Of a stretch of DNA of 64,000 nt, positions 44,021 through 57,451 are shown one piece after another; the first letter of the stretch is position 1; every line of letters starts with the position of its first letter. Source of the DNA: Delphinus delphis (taxonomy: Eukaryota > Chordata > Mammalia > Artiodactyla > Delphinidae); contig NC_082698.1 of NCBI RefSeq assembly GCF_949987515.2, forward strand, positions 31,462,070 through 31,526,069, in the 5' to 3' direction. The translations under genes were made by a program, and so were the position numbers. Under the pieces are notes generated by a model, which worked only from the letters and a program-made list of their open reading frames with translations, had not been told where the DNA came from and searched no databases.

Positions 44021-45704
44021 CAGCAAAGCCCCTAGTTTCAGAAGCAGAAATTCTTCCTTTTTTATGAAGTTATATCCTCAATTATGCTGAGCACTGTGCT
44101 TTGCCCACAGTAGTTTACGTAACTGTAGAATTGAATTCAATCATTGAGAGAAGCAGGAGGAAACTGAATAACTTTTCAGCCATTCTAAGCCAAGGGCTTC
44201 CCACTGCAGTTTACTAACTGAAATTCCTAAGGTCTCAAAACAGATGAATCACAATTAAAAGTTGAGCAATGCTTTCCAAAGCCAAATATCAATTGGTCTG
44301 TTTGTGAATACATATATTTCTACTCACCCATGTTTGTGAAAATAATGAATAATCTGCAAATCCTATGACTATTATAGTCATATGTGCTAACTGGTGGTGC
44401 CATGATATCATCATTGAAAAATCATTGACTTGCATTTCCTCTTTCACCTCTGAGCCACACCAAAAGAGATTCTCAGACAATCCACTTGGTTCAGCCATGA
44501 GTGTCTTCCCACTATTACTTGAGTTTTAAATGTAATGAGTCCTGTATAGTTTTGTTTGTGTCTCCTCTATATTAGGGTATAACAGCTAAAGGATGGCTGA
44601 GTGGCAACAACAAGAAAAAAACATAAACCTTTTTATAAGTAACTTTTACTATTTTTAATACTAAGTGGCTTGCTGCTGTTTCCCTTCAGTCCAGAATCGA
44701 ATGAAATAAAATATCAAAAAGTTTATCCGTTTTTTATCAATTGATAATAATTCACCAAAGTTAATAAACCTGTTATAACCAATTTTAGTATAAGGCATTC
44801 ACTCTTTCTGACCCATAAGATGTATAAACCTCAATATCCTTCATCAGCATCTGCTATCTTTAAGTTGGCTGACATCACCCTACAGTGGTAATTCTACTAC
44901 ACAGGCATTTTCTTCAGAGATGGAACATTGGTTTCTTCCTTCTTTAACCACCTCTTTGCAAGCACAAGTGTTAGGATTAGTACAATTGTTTTTTTCTACA
45001 GGAATTAGCTCTTATAATTCCATTCTTTTAAGCCTAGTGGAGTGCTGGTAAATGTTTAACAGCCAGTTCTCTGGGAGTGGGAGGGGAAGCCCCAATTTGC
45101 AGCATTTGTTGGTTTATGGTGTAGACATTCTCCCAGCAATACATTTAAAGCAACCAACATGAAATCACTGAAGGAGGAGCGGGGAAGAGATGCACACAAC
45201 AGGCTCTTACCAGCTGGTGCCAGCAGGCTCCAGCGTGCCATCACTACACAGCATAAGATGAACTTTTCTTTCTTTCTTTTTTCCCCACATTTTAAAGTTT
45301 CTGAAATTGAGATGTGCTTTATAATCAAGTGTAAGTTTAATGTGGTAGTGTTTCTCTCCATTATCCCCCAAAGTTGCTATTAAATTGGTGATACATTTTA
45401 CAATAAAACCCACAATATTTACATAAATTTATAATATACTTAAAAGAGTCTGGCTGTGAAATAGGTTGTTGGGACAACTAAGTTGCAAAGTTAAGCTAAG
45501 GACTTTCTGAAATTTGGGAGAGCTATACATTTTTAATGCCTAAAGAAAAGGGGATCCCCAAAAAATCAAGAAAGAAAAATTCCCATGAAACAAGCTCGAC
45601 TTAATTGTGAAAGAGAAAGTATTATCAACATGGACATGACTGTTGCCTATCTATGTCCAACATGTTGCCTAATATGTCCAACAAAACATATTGTTTCAAA
45701 CAAC
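44021..45704. other. Intron, no recognised element
   Basis: Unique-looking sequence. A 69-codon minus-strand frame at 44289-44498 and several others lack features of a real gene; I do not claim them. Confidence 0.55.
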
Positions 45705-46010
45705 TGAATATAACAACGACAAAAAAGAGACTCACAGATATAAAGAACAAACTAGCGGTTACAAGTGGGGAGAGGGAAGTGGGGAAGGGCAATATAGGGG
45801 TAGAAGATTAAGAGGTACAAACCATCATATATAAAATAAGCTACAAGGATATGTTGTACAACACAGGGAATATAGCCAATATTTTATAAATAACTATAAA
45901 TGGAATATAACCTTTAAAAGTTGTGAATCACTATATTGTACACCTGTAAAACTTATATAAATATTGTTCATCAACTATACTTCAATTAAAAAAATTTTAA
46001 GAGGGGAAAA
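45705..46010 (+). repeat. L1 LINE 3' end
   Basis: CAAACTAGCGGTTACAAGTG, CTATATTGTACACCTGTAAA and TCAACTATACTTCAATTAAA are L1 3'UTR landmarks. It ends about 105 bp from exon 8's donor side. Confidence 0.88.
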
Positions 46011-46114
46011 TTGTTGTCTACAGATTATCAGTTAAAAAAAAATTAAGATAGATTTAAAGCAGCAAAACGTTAACTTATCATAGAATAAACTATATTCAAA
46101 TAGAAACCAAGTAC

Positions 46115-46318
46115 CTGGAAGAGTAAATCTGGAATCTCTCTGTCATAGAGAGGCATTTGCGGCAGAAGGAAAACATCTAATTGACCTGCATTTCTAAGTT
46201 GCAATAGCTGGAAACGTTTACTCTTTTTCATTTCCTCTTCAGAAACAAAGTTAAATTCATCTTGCAACTGTTTGAGACGAAAATACTTTGGAATATCCTG
46301 TTCTTTATGTTTCATGTA
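46115..46318 (-). CDS. CC2D2B: CC2D2B exon 8 in view (linker)
   Basis: 204 bp, phase 0 at both ends, so frame-neutral if skipped. It encodes YMKHKEQDIPKYFRLKQLQD, FNFVSEEEMKKSKRFQLLQL and PQMPLYDREIPDLLFQ. In the family this segment links the first C2-like domain to a helical region. Acceptor tttatag, donor TTCCAG|GTACTTG. Confidence 0.93.
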
Positions 46319-46719
46319 CTATAAAACACAAATAATGTAAAGTCTTTACTTAAAATATTAATTTTTTGAAATTCAAGAATTATTTCAAAACAGTTTTTCC
46401 CCCTAACTGTGAGATATGAGAGTTGCAATAGAAATAGGAAATGGAGCAACTGAATCTGTACAGAAAATCTGAGAAAAAAAAAAAATGCAGAATCCGGCCT
46501 ATGCAGTTTCTCAGCCTTTTCCTGGTCATGATTTATACAGAAAATGAAAACATGTGTACTGCACAGCGGGTTAAAAGATGAGAGTTTTTGTGTCTGGTTG
46601 CCCTATGAGTCGACAGAGGATCAATATTTCCATACACATGTAATCAATTCAGCACATCAGTTGAGAAGTTCTGATCTGAAGAAGCTTAATTGCAATAATC
46701 TATGCATGCACTGCTTTAT

Positions 46720-47195
46720 TCAATAAATGTAAAAGTGAGTACATGGTACATACAAGGAAAAGTGCTAGCTGCCATAAGAGAGACAAAGATTTACTAGTTG
46801 TAGTTCCACAAGGAAAGATAAAGCACATGAACAAATAACTAAGGTAAAAGGCAGAATGGTATTAGAGCCATAAGAGTTTATAAAAAGAAAAAAAGTTAAC
46901 AGGACGGCAAGGGAAGAAAAGCCCATATCTAACTGAGGTTGCCAAGGAAGGATTTACCCAGACTTGCAGGGTGGGTAAGACAGCTGCTATAGGTGCGCTT
47001 CTAAACAGAGGGAATGACATGAATAAAGGTATGAAGAAAGCCTGTTGGAGCACACAGAGCAGTTCAGTTGGCTGTAAGGAGGAGTAGAAGTGAATAGATA
47101 ATAGAGTCTTTGAGGGAAGGAGTGTGTCTATAAATCATCTTTAAAATCCTCAGCATTTAATAATATGGCTGGCATTCAGTAGATGTACACTAGAT
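46720..47195. repeat. L2 LINE relics
   Basis: 46720-47060 resembles an antisense L2 (CAATAAATGTAAAAGTGAGT, GGAATGACATGAATAAAGGT). 47095-47195 resembles a sense L2 3' end (AATATGGCTGGCATTCAGTA). Both weak. Confidence 0.45.
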
Positions 47196-47460
47196 GTCAG
47201 CCTGGATGCAAGATACACCAAGCAAGGGCTGCTAAATAGTGGCAGAGTACCAATCACCAGGCCTAAAGTAGTAATTATTTCAGTTGCTGAATTTCTGCCA
47301 TGCAATACTATAAACTGGCTGAAAACTCTATCTGTCCTCAGATTTACTTTTAATGCCTCCTAATGCCTAGAAAAATACACTGCAAACTGTGGAGGAGTAT
47401 AAGAGTGTAGAGCTTAAGAAATAAAATATATTTACAGTACAGATATTTGCTATAACTTAC

Positions 47461-47599
47461 CATAACAAATTCCATTAAATCAGAATATTCTGGATTATTT
47501 GGGTCAATTCTGACCTCATTTGCCCATTCAAAAAGCTTCTGTGCATTAATTAGCCATGGAATTCCAGGAACACCTCTTGCATCTACATCCCTAAACACA
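47461..47599 (-). CDS. CC2D2B: CC2D2B exon 7 in view
   Basis: 139 bp; the leading T completes AGT (Ser), and the exon ends in phase 0. It encodes FRDVDARGVPGIPWLINAQK and WANEVRIDPNNPEYSDLMEF. The DPNNPEYSDL block is a recognisable family signature between the first C2-like domain and the helical linker. Acceptor atgttag, donor GTTATG|GTAAGTT. Confidence 0.93.
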
Positions 47600-47789
47600 C
47601 TAACATAAAGGAAAATATTTTGTGAACTTCTATATAATATGCAGGTGATAAATCTGTTATATGGGGTAAAACCTACCCATTCCAGGTATTTAAAGATAAA
47701 GCTTATCCTGTGTTTAAGGATAAAATAAAAGGTTTAGATGTGATATCTTTCCTGGTTCTTCTCACTTTCTAACTGTATCATAGCTTTTT

Positions 47790-47959
47790 TTTTTTTTATT
47801 GGAGTATAATTGCTTTACAATGGTGTGTTAGTTTCTGCTTTATAACAAAGTGAATCAGTTATACATATACATATGTTGCCATATCTCTTCCCTCTTGCAT
47901 CTCCCTGCCTCCCACCCTCCCTATCCCACCCCTCTAGGTGGTCACAAACCACCTAGCTG
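47790..47959 (-). repeat. L1 3' end insertion with target duplication
   Basis: Antisense L1 3' end: T tract, ATTGGAGTATAATTGCTTTA, CAATGGTGTGTTAGTTTCTG and CCCACCCCTCTAGGTGGTC. Perfect 16-bp duplication TGTATCATAGCTTTTT at 47774-47789 and 47960-47975. Confidence 0.96.
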
Positions 47960-47975
47960 TGTATCATAGCTTTTT

Positions 47976-50900
47976 GATAAATGTCTACCCCTCCCTTAAG
48001 AGACAAGTAAGCTTCTTAAGGGTAAAGTCTGTAAATATTCATCTTTGCTATCTAAAGTCCACAATATAAAAAGAATCTTTAGGCTATATCTTTACAGTTG
48101 AAACATAATATAGAGTATGTAATACAATTAACTGGGAAGTAAGGGCCAGAAGAATATCTTTGGTCATATGAGGCCATCTTCAGAGGTTAAGAGAGCTATA
48201 AAAGATGGGCTAGACTCATAATGCATCCTTAGTGACCTCAACTATAGGCTAAGTGAAGAAGGAATTCAACCCTAAACAGTAAGGGTTTATTTTCAGCCAT
48301 CAATTATCCCAGTTATTTAATCTCTCTCTTCATAGATAATTTATTTCATCATGTAGAATTAGAGCAATTTGGACTAGAAGATTTCTAAGATCCTTTCTGT
48401 AAAGTACTCAAGAAAAATTCCAGTCCATAAACTAGGATTCCAGAAATACAGTTCTGACTCAGATTCAATAATGTCAACCCAAACATGGGCATACATTTTA
48501 CACTGTCTACTTTCCATCAGTATCTATTCATATTTTTACGATGAATCTTTGGAAGCTATTGCTAACAAAGCCAATGTATGGTATGATAGGATGTTAAGCA
48601 AAATTACAAACAGGTAAAGTTTGAGTATTCTTCCTTTCTTTAATTCCTATGTCTGCTCTCATATTTAAACTGTTTTAATGTCTTTGTATAAGAGATATCT
48701 AGGGCCTGACACCCTTAACACCATCATGTAACAAATTTTCCTTCTCATGGGAAGATTCTTAGCCCAGGTCCCCTAGAGAACAAAGGCTGAGGTAAAGTTT
48801 AAATGTCAATGAATAGATTAGGGAGAGAAACTTATCCCATTATAGCCTAAAAAATTTAGGTTGTAATTGTATTTCAAGGTAGTCTCCAGATTTCTGCCTC
48901 AGGGGAAATAATAAACACCACAGAACATTTCCTGCCCTTGCTATATTGATTCCCCCAGCTGGCCCTACAGGTGTTTAGCTGTGGGCTACGGCAAAATTCC
49001 TCAGTCATCTGCACCCCCTCCTTCACAACCAAATGCTAAGCAAGTAATATAATTCAGTGATATTAAGTATACCCACAGTATTGTACAACCACCATAACTA
49101 TGTACCTCCAGAATTTTTCATCATTCCAAACAGAAATTATGTACCATTAAACAATAACTCTCCATTCCTCCCTCCCCTCAGCCCCTGGCTTTGTCTCTAT
49201 GAATTAAGCAAAAAATTTTAAAGTTACCAGGGAGAAAAGACAATCTACAAAATACTAATGTTTAGACTGATGGCAGACTTTTAAACAGCTATGATAAATC
49301 CCAGAAGATAATGCAACTATAGCTTCAAATAGGGAAAGTAAATATCAGCCTCAAATTTTATGCCCATCTAAACAATTATTCAAGAAGGAGGAAAATATAA
49401 ATACATTTTCAGATCTACAAAGACTAAACAAGCTTGCTAGCCATGAAAACTGAATCATTAAAGGAGCAACTTTCAGCAAGTAAATCCAGAATGAAAGTCG
49501 TGGGAGGTAAGAAATGAGGGCAAACATAAAAGTCAATTAACCACATCAGAAAATAATTAACTAGTGAGTGTGAGAAAAACTGTTTTATGTTTTAAAAATG
49601 TATTAAACAAAAACTCTAGACAACATGGGATTGGAGAGGTGTGCCTAATGTTATACTGAAGCATTCTAAGATCTTCTTTTCGTTCACTTCTTTGTCTCTG
49701 GCTCTGTCAGTAGTTGATGAATAAATGAATGAATGAGTGAGTGAAACAGTGAATGAACATACTTTCTTTGTGCTCTCCTTTGGCTCCATGCTCTGACTCT
49801 CACAAGTCAATCTTGCCTTTTGGAGCACCCATCCCGTTCCTAGAACCACTGCTCCTCACCAGTCCTTGGGCTCCCGCAACTGTAGAGGAGGAGAGTTCTG
49901 TAACTTCCTTCTCTGATCTCAGAGGCCCCAACTGTAAAGTTTTACTTCTAGTTCACTTTAGAAAGGACTTTGAACTTTGAAACCCTCTCCTGCAATTCAT
50001 TCCCTGTTGAAACCTGTCATCTGTTCCAATCTTGCAGAATTACTCTCAATCTTTTATAAACTTGAGTTCCCAACTAACAGGAACTGTTAAGTGCAGCATC
50101 ACAGAAGCCATGAGACAAGAGACTTCAAGAAGCAAAACGAGGAGGACAGGCCAATGAATATGTCCAGAAGGTCCCTGGTAGCCTTCAGGAATAACTGAGT
50201 TGGGTTAAGGACGAAATGTGTGAATTAAAAGTAGAGGCAATGTATGCAGACCAGTAGACCACCCATATGAGGACTTGGGCGAGAAAAACAACCAGAAAGA
50301 GTTTTCAGGGTTTAATCAAACGCTTGGATTTTTCTTTGTTTCAAAGCACAGAAAGCTTCTTGGATACAAAAGACTTATAGCGTAGGAAACGGAAAAGTTG
50401 AAGAAAAGATAAGAAAAGGATATAAATATGTCAGCAGAATCCTAATGGAGACGAAGGAAAGTTCCAAATTACTTGTATAAAAGCTAGCTTTAGAGTGAGG
50501 AGAACAAACACCTGACTCCAAGAAAAAGGCAAAGAATAGCATGATGAGGCAAAGCTTAAAAATAGCTGCAGTGGGGACTGTGCTAGGGAAATACTAAGAA
50601 ACACAAGAAAATAATGGTTCAGCGTACTAAAAGCTTATTCACTAGTTCCAAAATGAATTACCCTTATTAATTGTCCATTTTTCTCCTAAAACACCCTGCA
50701 CAGCCTACCTCACTATCAACATCCTGCACCAGGGTTATAATTTATTATGTCTGTTGCAATAAAAGAATTGCACTTGTTATAATCCATGAACCTATGTTGA
50801 CCCATCATTATCACTCAAAGTCCATGATTTACATTAGGATTTACTCTTGGTGTCTTACATTATATGGATTTTGGCAAATATGTAATGACATGTATCCACA

Positions 50901-51710
50901 ATTATAGTATCATACAGAGTAGTTTCACTGTCCTAAAAATCCTGTGTGCTCTGCCTGTTCATCCCTCTCTCTTCCTAACCCCTGGCAACCACTCACATTT
51001 TTTACTGTCTCCATAGTTCTGCCTTTCCCATAATGTCATATAGTTGGATATAGCCATGGTTTTTTAAAAAATATGTGTTTAGATGGGGAGGGGAAAGGCT
51101 ATCTTCTTGTTATGATCATTCACTAATTTTTAAATGATGGGATCTTTTGGTCCTTTATATATACCGTCTTACTCAAACATAGCACAATAGGTAAGCCAGC
51201 ATTATCATCGTTTTTATAGAATTTTACTTTACTTCTAGTAAGCCTGTTTGTGGATGTGGTCTAGCAGTTAATCCCAATTCCTCTAGGAAGTCCTGGGATA
51301 TAGATGAAAGTTCTATGTCCAGCAATTTCTTCCAGCAAATTGATAATGCAAAAGATGATTCTTTCATAATCCAGAATGACTGGGAGATATAAAGGTCCCA
51401 GAAGTAAAATCCTTCGGAGTCTTGACCTTTGCCTACAGTTTAAGGACTGTGGAACTGCCTCTCTCATCATCCATGTGGCTCTAATCCTAAGCATTGAAGA
51501 GATACATTCTCTTACATACAAAGATACTTATTGTCTTAGTAGAGTGATTATAAATAAAATATATAAGTATTTTACATATTTATAAATACAAATAAAAAAT
51601 AAAGCAACATCCAAGTAAACTAAACTGTTTCTAGAGTTTTCCCTTTTGTAGGTCTTGTGAGATGCTTTGCTGAGGACTGGCATTATTTTTCAAGCATAAA
51701 CATTTATTAC
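47976..51710. other. Intron between exons 6 and 7, old LINE traces only
   Basis: 49030-49205 (AGTATTGTACAACCACCATA, AACAATAACTCTCCATTCC) and 50900-51075 (CCTGGCAACCACTCACAT, TCTCCATAGTTCTGCCTTTC) look like the old L1 segment with that signature. The rest is unrecognised. Confidence 0.5.
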
Positions 51711-51858
51711 CTGCAGTAAGCAGATCTTAATGACTGTGACATAGGTGTCAGAGGAACACCATTTTCATCTAAGGCCCATGATAGAGAATAGCTTAGTTTT
51801 CCTGAAGTCAAAAGACAAAGTTCTTCAGTTCCGTTTCCCTCAAGAAGAAAGGGCACAT
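51711..51858 (-). CDS. CC2D2B: CC2D2B exon 6 in view (end of N-terminal C2-like domain)
   Basis: 148 bp, enters with two bases and leaves with two (AG). It encodes VPFLLEGNGTEELCLLTSGK, LSYSLSWALDENGVPLTP and MSQSLRSAYC. The SWALDENGVPL stretch looks like a typical late strand and turn of this domain. Acceptor aaatag with a modest pyrimidine tract, donor TGCAG|GTAAT. Confidence 0.9.
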
Positions 51859-53007
51859 CTATTTATAAAAGGCATTAAAAACAAATGAATATCTGAGCAC
51901 ATTACAGTTTTTTTCCAGACTTTTACTTGTGGAACCTCAGGAACACAAAGTTTATGTTGACCATAGGCTCTAATCTTAGAGCTCTCCCTCACCTCACATC
52001 TAAGATCCCTCAAGGTAGACTGCTTCAAACAGACTACAAAAGAGAGAGGAACATATTTATCTGGACACAGAAGTTTTTAACCCATTCTTTCTGGGAGTGG
52101 CTGCCAGCAAGAAAAAAATATTGGCAGCAGAAAAAGAGCTACTGTGTGTCTCCTTTCCTACATTCTTGAGCGTTCCCCCTCTCCTCATCTTCTTTCTGTC
52201 TTCAGAGAGCTTAACGATACTCCTTGAAACTTCTGCCAAGCTCCTAGTGCTCCCTAAAATTTTCACTCTTAAGTCTTTTCTGCTGGGTCTCCACAACCCT
52301 ATTTTCTGCTTCATCTGGACTTTGTCTAAGCAGACTACATTCCTCCCTCATTTTCTGTTCTCCCCTGGTTCCTTTGCCTATTTGTTTTCTTCTCTCTCCT
52401 CCTTGCTCACTCATTCATACTCCCTTTCTTTTTACCAGCTGGATGCAGCAACTGCAAAACCCCTAGGAAGGTGAAAGAGAAGGGAGCTGGGGGAGAAGAG
52501 AAATGACAGCATTCTGGCAGACATGCTAACTTAAATTTAATTGCAGGAGGAGTAAAATCAACTGAACAACAATAAACAAAAACATCACTTCTTCTTTCCT
52601 CTCTCCTTTACCACTTCCTTTCTCTCTCTTTCTCTTCCTCCCTCCCCTATTCAGTTCAAAGATGAATCAACCTGTCCTGGAGCATCTTTAAGATTTACTA
52701 AAGGATAGGCAGAGGCAGAGCAGCCTACCCATTCAGGAGTGGAGCTCACATTCCAGAGAGCATAGCGCCCTTGTCTCAGATGTCCCGGGAAAAGCAAAGG
52801 GGCTAATCCCGAATTTTAGATATCCCAAAGATCTGATTCAAGTCAAAGTTTTAAAAATTAGTTTAATGTCTGGAAGAAGAACTTAATTCATTTTTAACCT
52901 AATACTGTAAATATAGGATTCTTTATTCATATAAATGACCCAGGGTCATTTAGGATATGGAACTCATGAAGAAAATAGGAGGGAAGAAACATTTCTAATA
53001 AACTTAC
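51859..53007. other. Intron between exons 5 and 6, no recognised element
   Basis: Pyrimidine-rich patches near 52570-52650. The plus-strand 125-codon frame at 52097-52474 shows no known motif and is not claimed. Confidence 0.55.
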
Positions 53008-53158
53008 TGCTTCCTACTTCTCCATATGCAGGTATGACCAGCTGATCAGAGCTAAATTCTACATATTCCAAAACAGTTTTGCTTTTTAGCTCTGTGTTTT
53101 TAGGTAAGGGTAAATGTAGTTTTGCCAATAAGCTTGTCCTTTTACTTATTTCATAAAC
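53008..53158 (-). CDS. CC2D2B: CC2D2B exon 5 in view (N-terminal C2-like domain)
   Basis: 151 bp, phase 0 in, one base out. It encodes VYEISKRTSLLAKLHLPLPK and then VEFSSDQLVIPAYGEVGS. The motif of alternating hydrophobics followed by a proline-rich turn matches the middle of the family N-terminal C2-like domain. Acceptor tatttag, donor GGAAGCA|GTAAG. Confidence 0.92.
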
Positions 53159-53439
53159 CTAAATATAAAAGAAATAGTTGATAAATCACTGAAAGTACAA
53201 AATAGAAAAAGAACTAAAATAAAGATCATCACTAACATAATTCCTTTAAAAATACTAGAATGTAAAATAGGTATTGCTCTATAGCATTTGATCCACATGG
53301 TTGTGAGAAAAGTAGATAATCCTAGGTGTTTAAAAGTATAATGCCTTTTACTGGTTTCAAAGAAAATCAATTGAATAAAAGGATTACAAATACAGTTCCG
53401 TGAATATATTACCTATAACACAATACCCGAATACCTCAC

Positions 53440-53545
53440 TTTTGTGTAGCACTTTTAAAATTCTTTATCTCATTTAAACCTGATAAAAATTATAGGAAAT
53501 AGGTATTATTCTTCCCACTTTGTAAATGAAGAAATGGAGTCTCTA
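53440..53545 (-). repeat. MIR fragment
   Basis: TCTTTATCTCATTTAAACCT, GGAAATAGGTATTATTCTTC and CTTTGTAAATGAAGAAATGG are the antisense MIR core. Confidence 0.75.
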
Positions 53546-55050
53546 TATGAAACTATATTAATTTTTATTAAAAGTGATAGAAACCCAGGTGAAGTGCTTA
53601 AGAAAAGGGGAGATGTGCTGGCTCATGGAATCCAAGGACAGGTTAAACAAGCTATGGGGCAGGGAAGGGAGGAAAAGTCCCAGAATGAGTCAGGGAGGTG
53701 CTGGGTAGACTGTTCCATAGATGTCCACTGGGTACTAACCCAGGTCTTCTGATTCTGTATGCTGTGCTTTCCACTACAGTTCCATCACTGCCATAACTAC
53801 AAACCTAAAGTTTTTTCAACAGAAAAATCTTATTTTGACTTATACTGTGTTATCAGTGTTTGGGGAAACAGTGATATGTGTTCTAAGAAGAAGGAAATGG
53901 AGGGGGGGGGGTGGTAAATGCCCCGTGAAAGATAAAAAAGAATGTACCAATCAAAAGGATAGTTGATTAACCAAGAAAGCAGGGGAAAAGGAAAGACAAA
54001 GAGGCAAATTTTTTCTGGTCATCTAAATACTGTCCCTGTAAGAGTGAATTTAACCCAACACATTGGTCCCTTTGACAAAGGCCTCCCTAATACAGAAATG
54101 TTTGTAGGGGTTATAGCTAATGGACTTAAAGTATTTAGGTTTGTGAAAAAATTTTCTTACTGTAAATTAGTAAATTGACTAACTAAAAAGAGACAACGAA
54201 CTGATAAATAGATTCAGATATTGAATTGGCATTCTGATTTTACACATCGTCCTTGTAAATTTATTTAGGGTATGTAGATGCATTCTCATGGAACTGTTAA
54301 ATCCAGTTTCTGAGACTGCAGAGCTGGAGGCCAGATCCTGGATGGTAGCAAATGTAAAGGTAGCGAATTCTACCTGGAATCTCCCCAGAGACAGACTTGT
54401 CTCCTAATGGAAGCTATCAACACCACTGTGTGGCTGAGATGGAGTGTGAAGAATGAAAATAGGCATTATAAGTGGAGAAAGTAGAATATTCAAAACTCTA
54501 AGTAGGAAATTGCAAGAATGTATGGAAAAAACAAGCAGTTCAGTTTGGCTCAAGTGAAGAAAGAGTAAAGAAGAATAGTAGGAAGAAAATTATAAATGTA
54601 GGTTAGAATGTTAGTCTAGGGCATATAGATTTATTCAGCAAGTTTTGCACTGCTAATGGTGCAACTTATCCCTAGATAGATTCCTTTCTTTCCCTGCCTC
54701 TTGTTTTGTTAAGATCATGTGCTAATTCATGGGATGATGAGGGATTCAAAATACACACTTATCTATTTTGGGAGGGGGCAGATTTTAAACTTCAAGTGGT
54801 TGGATTATTATATCACAATTTATTTTAGGTACAATAGTAGGAAAGTGTAGTCAGTATATTTTTTAAATAAAAATTTCAACAGAGGTACATTTTAAGATGA
54901 TAGTAACTTGACAGCTCAGATGAACAAAATGAATACAGCTTTTGATCAGGGATAGCACAAAATTATTTTAGGCATTGAAAAATAACTTTGATTTAGATTT
55001 GTAATAATAATCTTCTCCCCACACCTCAAACTCCACCCCACACTCACATA
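53546..55050. other. Intron, no recognised element
   Basis: Between a MIR fragment and a short L1 end. A G-run (53901-53913) is the only notable composition feature. Confidence 0.55.
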
Positions 55051-55065
55051 CACAAATCTTTTTAT

Positions 55066-55185
55066 TTTTACTTTTATTTATTTTTATTTTTTTGTCGGGG
55101 TATAGTTGTTTTACAACGTTGTGTTAGTTTCTACTGTACAGTGAAGTGGAGTTCTCTGTGCCATACAGCCGGTTCTCATTAGTTA
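55066..55185 (-). repeat. Short L1 3' end insertion with target duplication
   Basis: T-rich tract, GGGGTATAGTTGTTTTACAA, CGTTGTGTTAGTTTCTACTG and TACAGTGAAGTGGAGTTCTC. Flanked by ACAAATCTTT(T)ATT-like repeats at 55052-55065 and 55186-55198. Confidence 0.9.
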
Positions 55186-55823
55186 ACAAATCTTTATTCC
55201 CTCCTAACTTTTCTTTCAGCTCTAGGTACAAGTTTAACCCTTATATTAACCAGCAAGATTTCTTGTCTAAACTCCTTTACTGTGTCTAATTTTTCTCCAT
55301 CATCCTATTTTCTTCTTCTTTTAGTGAAGGGATTCTTATGGTGGGGTGTTTGGGCAGGAATCAGGGGTCTGCTGTATGTGTGTTCTTTCATCAGATTCTT
55401 AAAGGGATCCAACATTTTTTTAAAAAATGAACAAATATATCAAGAGACTGATATCACCAAGTTAAGGTTGGGGCAATTTGGAGAAATCATTCAACACTTA
55501 CAATAGCTATACTACTCATAGTTTAAACAACCCTCTTCCACCTCACTAACAAATGAATAATAATGCTGCACATCTAGGGTTGGCAAGAATTTTAGCAGGA
55601 TAGAAGTATTTAGAACAACTACAAATCAAATAATTTTGTACTTACAGCTATTAATAAAAGACTATTGATGAATTATAAATATATTATTTATAAATGTCTA
55701 TCCATATAGATCAGTCATCTCAATATAAAAGAACTTACTTATCACATATAACAGTAGCTAACAAGAAATTTAAAATTATGTATGTCATAAAATAAGATAC
55801 AAAATTAAATGACAACGGCATAC

Positions 55824-56001
55824 CTCCAAGCAAATTGTTTCAGGCCAATATATTAACTGAATATTGAAAATTTGTTGAAACATGACTTTAAAATCAAACT
55901 GTAGGGGAGATACTGAAGTGCAAGAAACTTGTTTATTGTTGTATAATATTTTAATAAAATATTTAAGCTTCTGAATTTTGGCTCTCCTCTTTTGTTCATG
56001 C
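55824..56001 (-). CDS. CC2D2B: CC2D2B exon 4 in view (N-terminal C2-like domain)
   Basis: 178 bp; the leading G completes a Leu codon with the previous exon's CT, and the exon ends in phase 0. It encodes a basic run (HEQKRRAKIQKLKYFIKILY) and the strand-rich LQFDFKVMFQQIFNIQ and IYWPETICLE, consistent with the first C2-like fold. Acceptor tttttag, donor TTGGAG|GTATGC. Confidence 0.92.
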
Positions 56002-56383
56002 CTAAAAATTAAATAAACCTTTATTGGACCCTTGAAAAGCAAACCAGATATAAAATATTATTCTTTTCAAAATGTACCTCAACATGTTAAAATATGATCA
56101 TTTTAGAGGACAAATAATATTTGAGCGCAATAACATTTGCCTATATGTGGATAAAAGTCTTTCCTACCCCTCAAATGTTTTTTTAAAAAGACATTTACTC
56201 AAAAATACAAAAAGAACTAAAATTAAGGTACCATAAATCATTCAGTTATTTTACTAAATTATAACTTAAAGAGATTATAGCACTTACCCATTATGTCTCA
56301 TGAGAGGAGAAAGCTGAGAGACTTAGGAATGGGGGTGGCGGAGCTTGAATTGAGAATTCAAAAATATTTTCTAACTTTTAAAA

Positions 56384-56485
<102 letters not shown>

Positions 56486-57217
56486 ATGTCTTCAATAACC
56501 TCAAGGAAGTGGCTCTAAGTCAATAGGCTTGCTGTGTCCTCTTAAAGGTCTTTGTGAATCTCTTTAGGCTTTAGGTTGTATACCGTTTTTTCCCCAGGAC
56601 ATTGTTTCTCTGAACCCAAAGATCAGACAGGCAAGCCAGAGAGGTTACTTTCCTGGGGCTCTATGAAAACACTTTTTGGGGGAGAAATTGATCCATTCAA
56701 TGATATGAGACTACAAAGAGAGTCTTCAACCCATCCATTCATTTTTGTTCACTCAACCAACATTTACTGAATATCTTCTCAGCTGCAAGGCAACTGACCT
56801 AATGATATTTAAGACTTAATCCTGCTTTTCAGAAGGTAGACTAGTTGGAAGATAAGCCATAGGTTGAAAAATAAAATCCCCTTCTGTTCTCCATCCTAAT
56901 CATCCTATAGGCCAGTATCTCCCTGCCCCCATATGTGCTCATCTTCTCTGTAATCTTCTCAGAGGGTTATGGGACAAAAGATTAATTATTCTTCCTGTCT
57001 CCCTGTAGGCCTTTTTTGACCTTCCTCCCAATTACCTTTAAAGAAATAGTTTCATAAAATAAGTCCTCTGAAAGTAGTTTAAATAATGAGCTTATGAAAA
57101 TTTGTTAATTCGGGGTTATATTTATCCTCATGAAATCTTGCCTTTTTCTTCACCTGTAAACTCTTTTTAATTTTTCTTTAATCCCTGTACTCCTTTCACC
57201 TCTACCCTTGACATCAG
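56486..57217. other. Intron, no recognised element
   Basis: Unique-looking intronic DNA between the CA repeat and a CHR-2 SINE. Confidence 0.55.
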
Positions 57218-57233
57218 TATATTCTTGTTTTCT

Positions 57234-57451
57234 TTTGTTGTTGTTGTTGTTGTTGTTTTGCGGTACGCGGGCCTCTCACTGTTGTGGCCTCTCCCGCTGC
57301 GGAGCACAGGCTCCAGACGCGCAGGCTCAGCGGCCGTGGCTCACAGGCCCAGCTGCTCCGCGGCATGTGGGATCTTCCCGGACCGGGGGACGAACCCGTG
57401 TCCCCTGCATCGGCAGGCGGACTCTCAACCACTGCGCCACCAGGGAAGCCC
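57234..57451 (-). repeat. CHR-2 SINE
   Basis: Antisense copy with a (TTG)n tail and terminal CCACCAGGGAAGCCC. Target duplication TATATT(C/A)TTGTTTTCT at 57218-57233 and 57452-57467. Confidence 0.98.

Noticed and set aside
44289..44498. 69-codon minus-strand frame as an additional CC2D2B exon
   Set aside because: Exons 8 and 9 already join in phase 0 with family-consistent sequence, and this frame has no fitting acceptor/donor pair or family similarity.
52097..52474. 125-codon plus-strand frame as a novel gene
   Set aside because: Hydrophobic, low-complexity reading of pyrimidine-rich DNA, no motif, no splice or promoter context, antisense to an intron.
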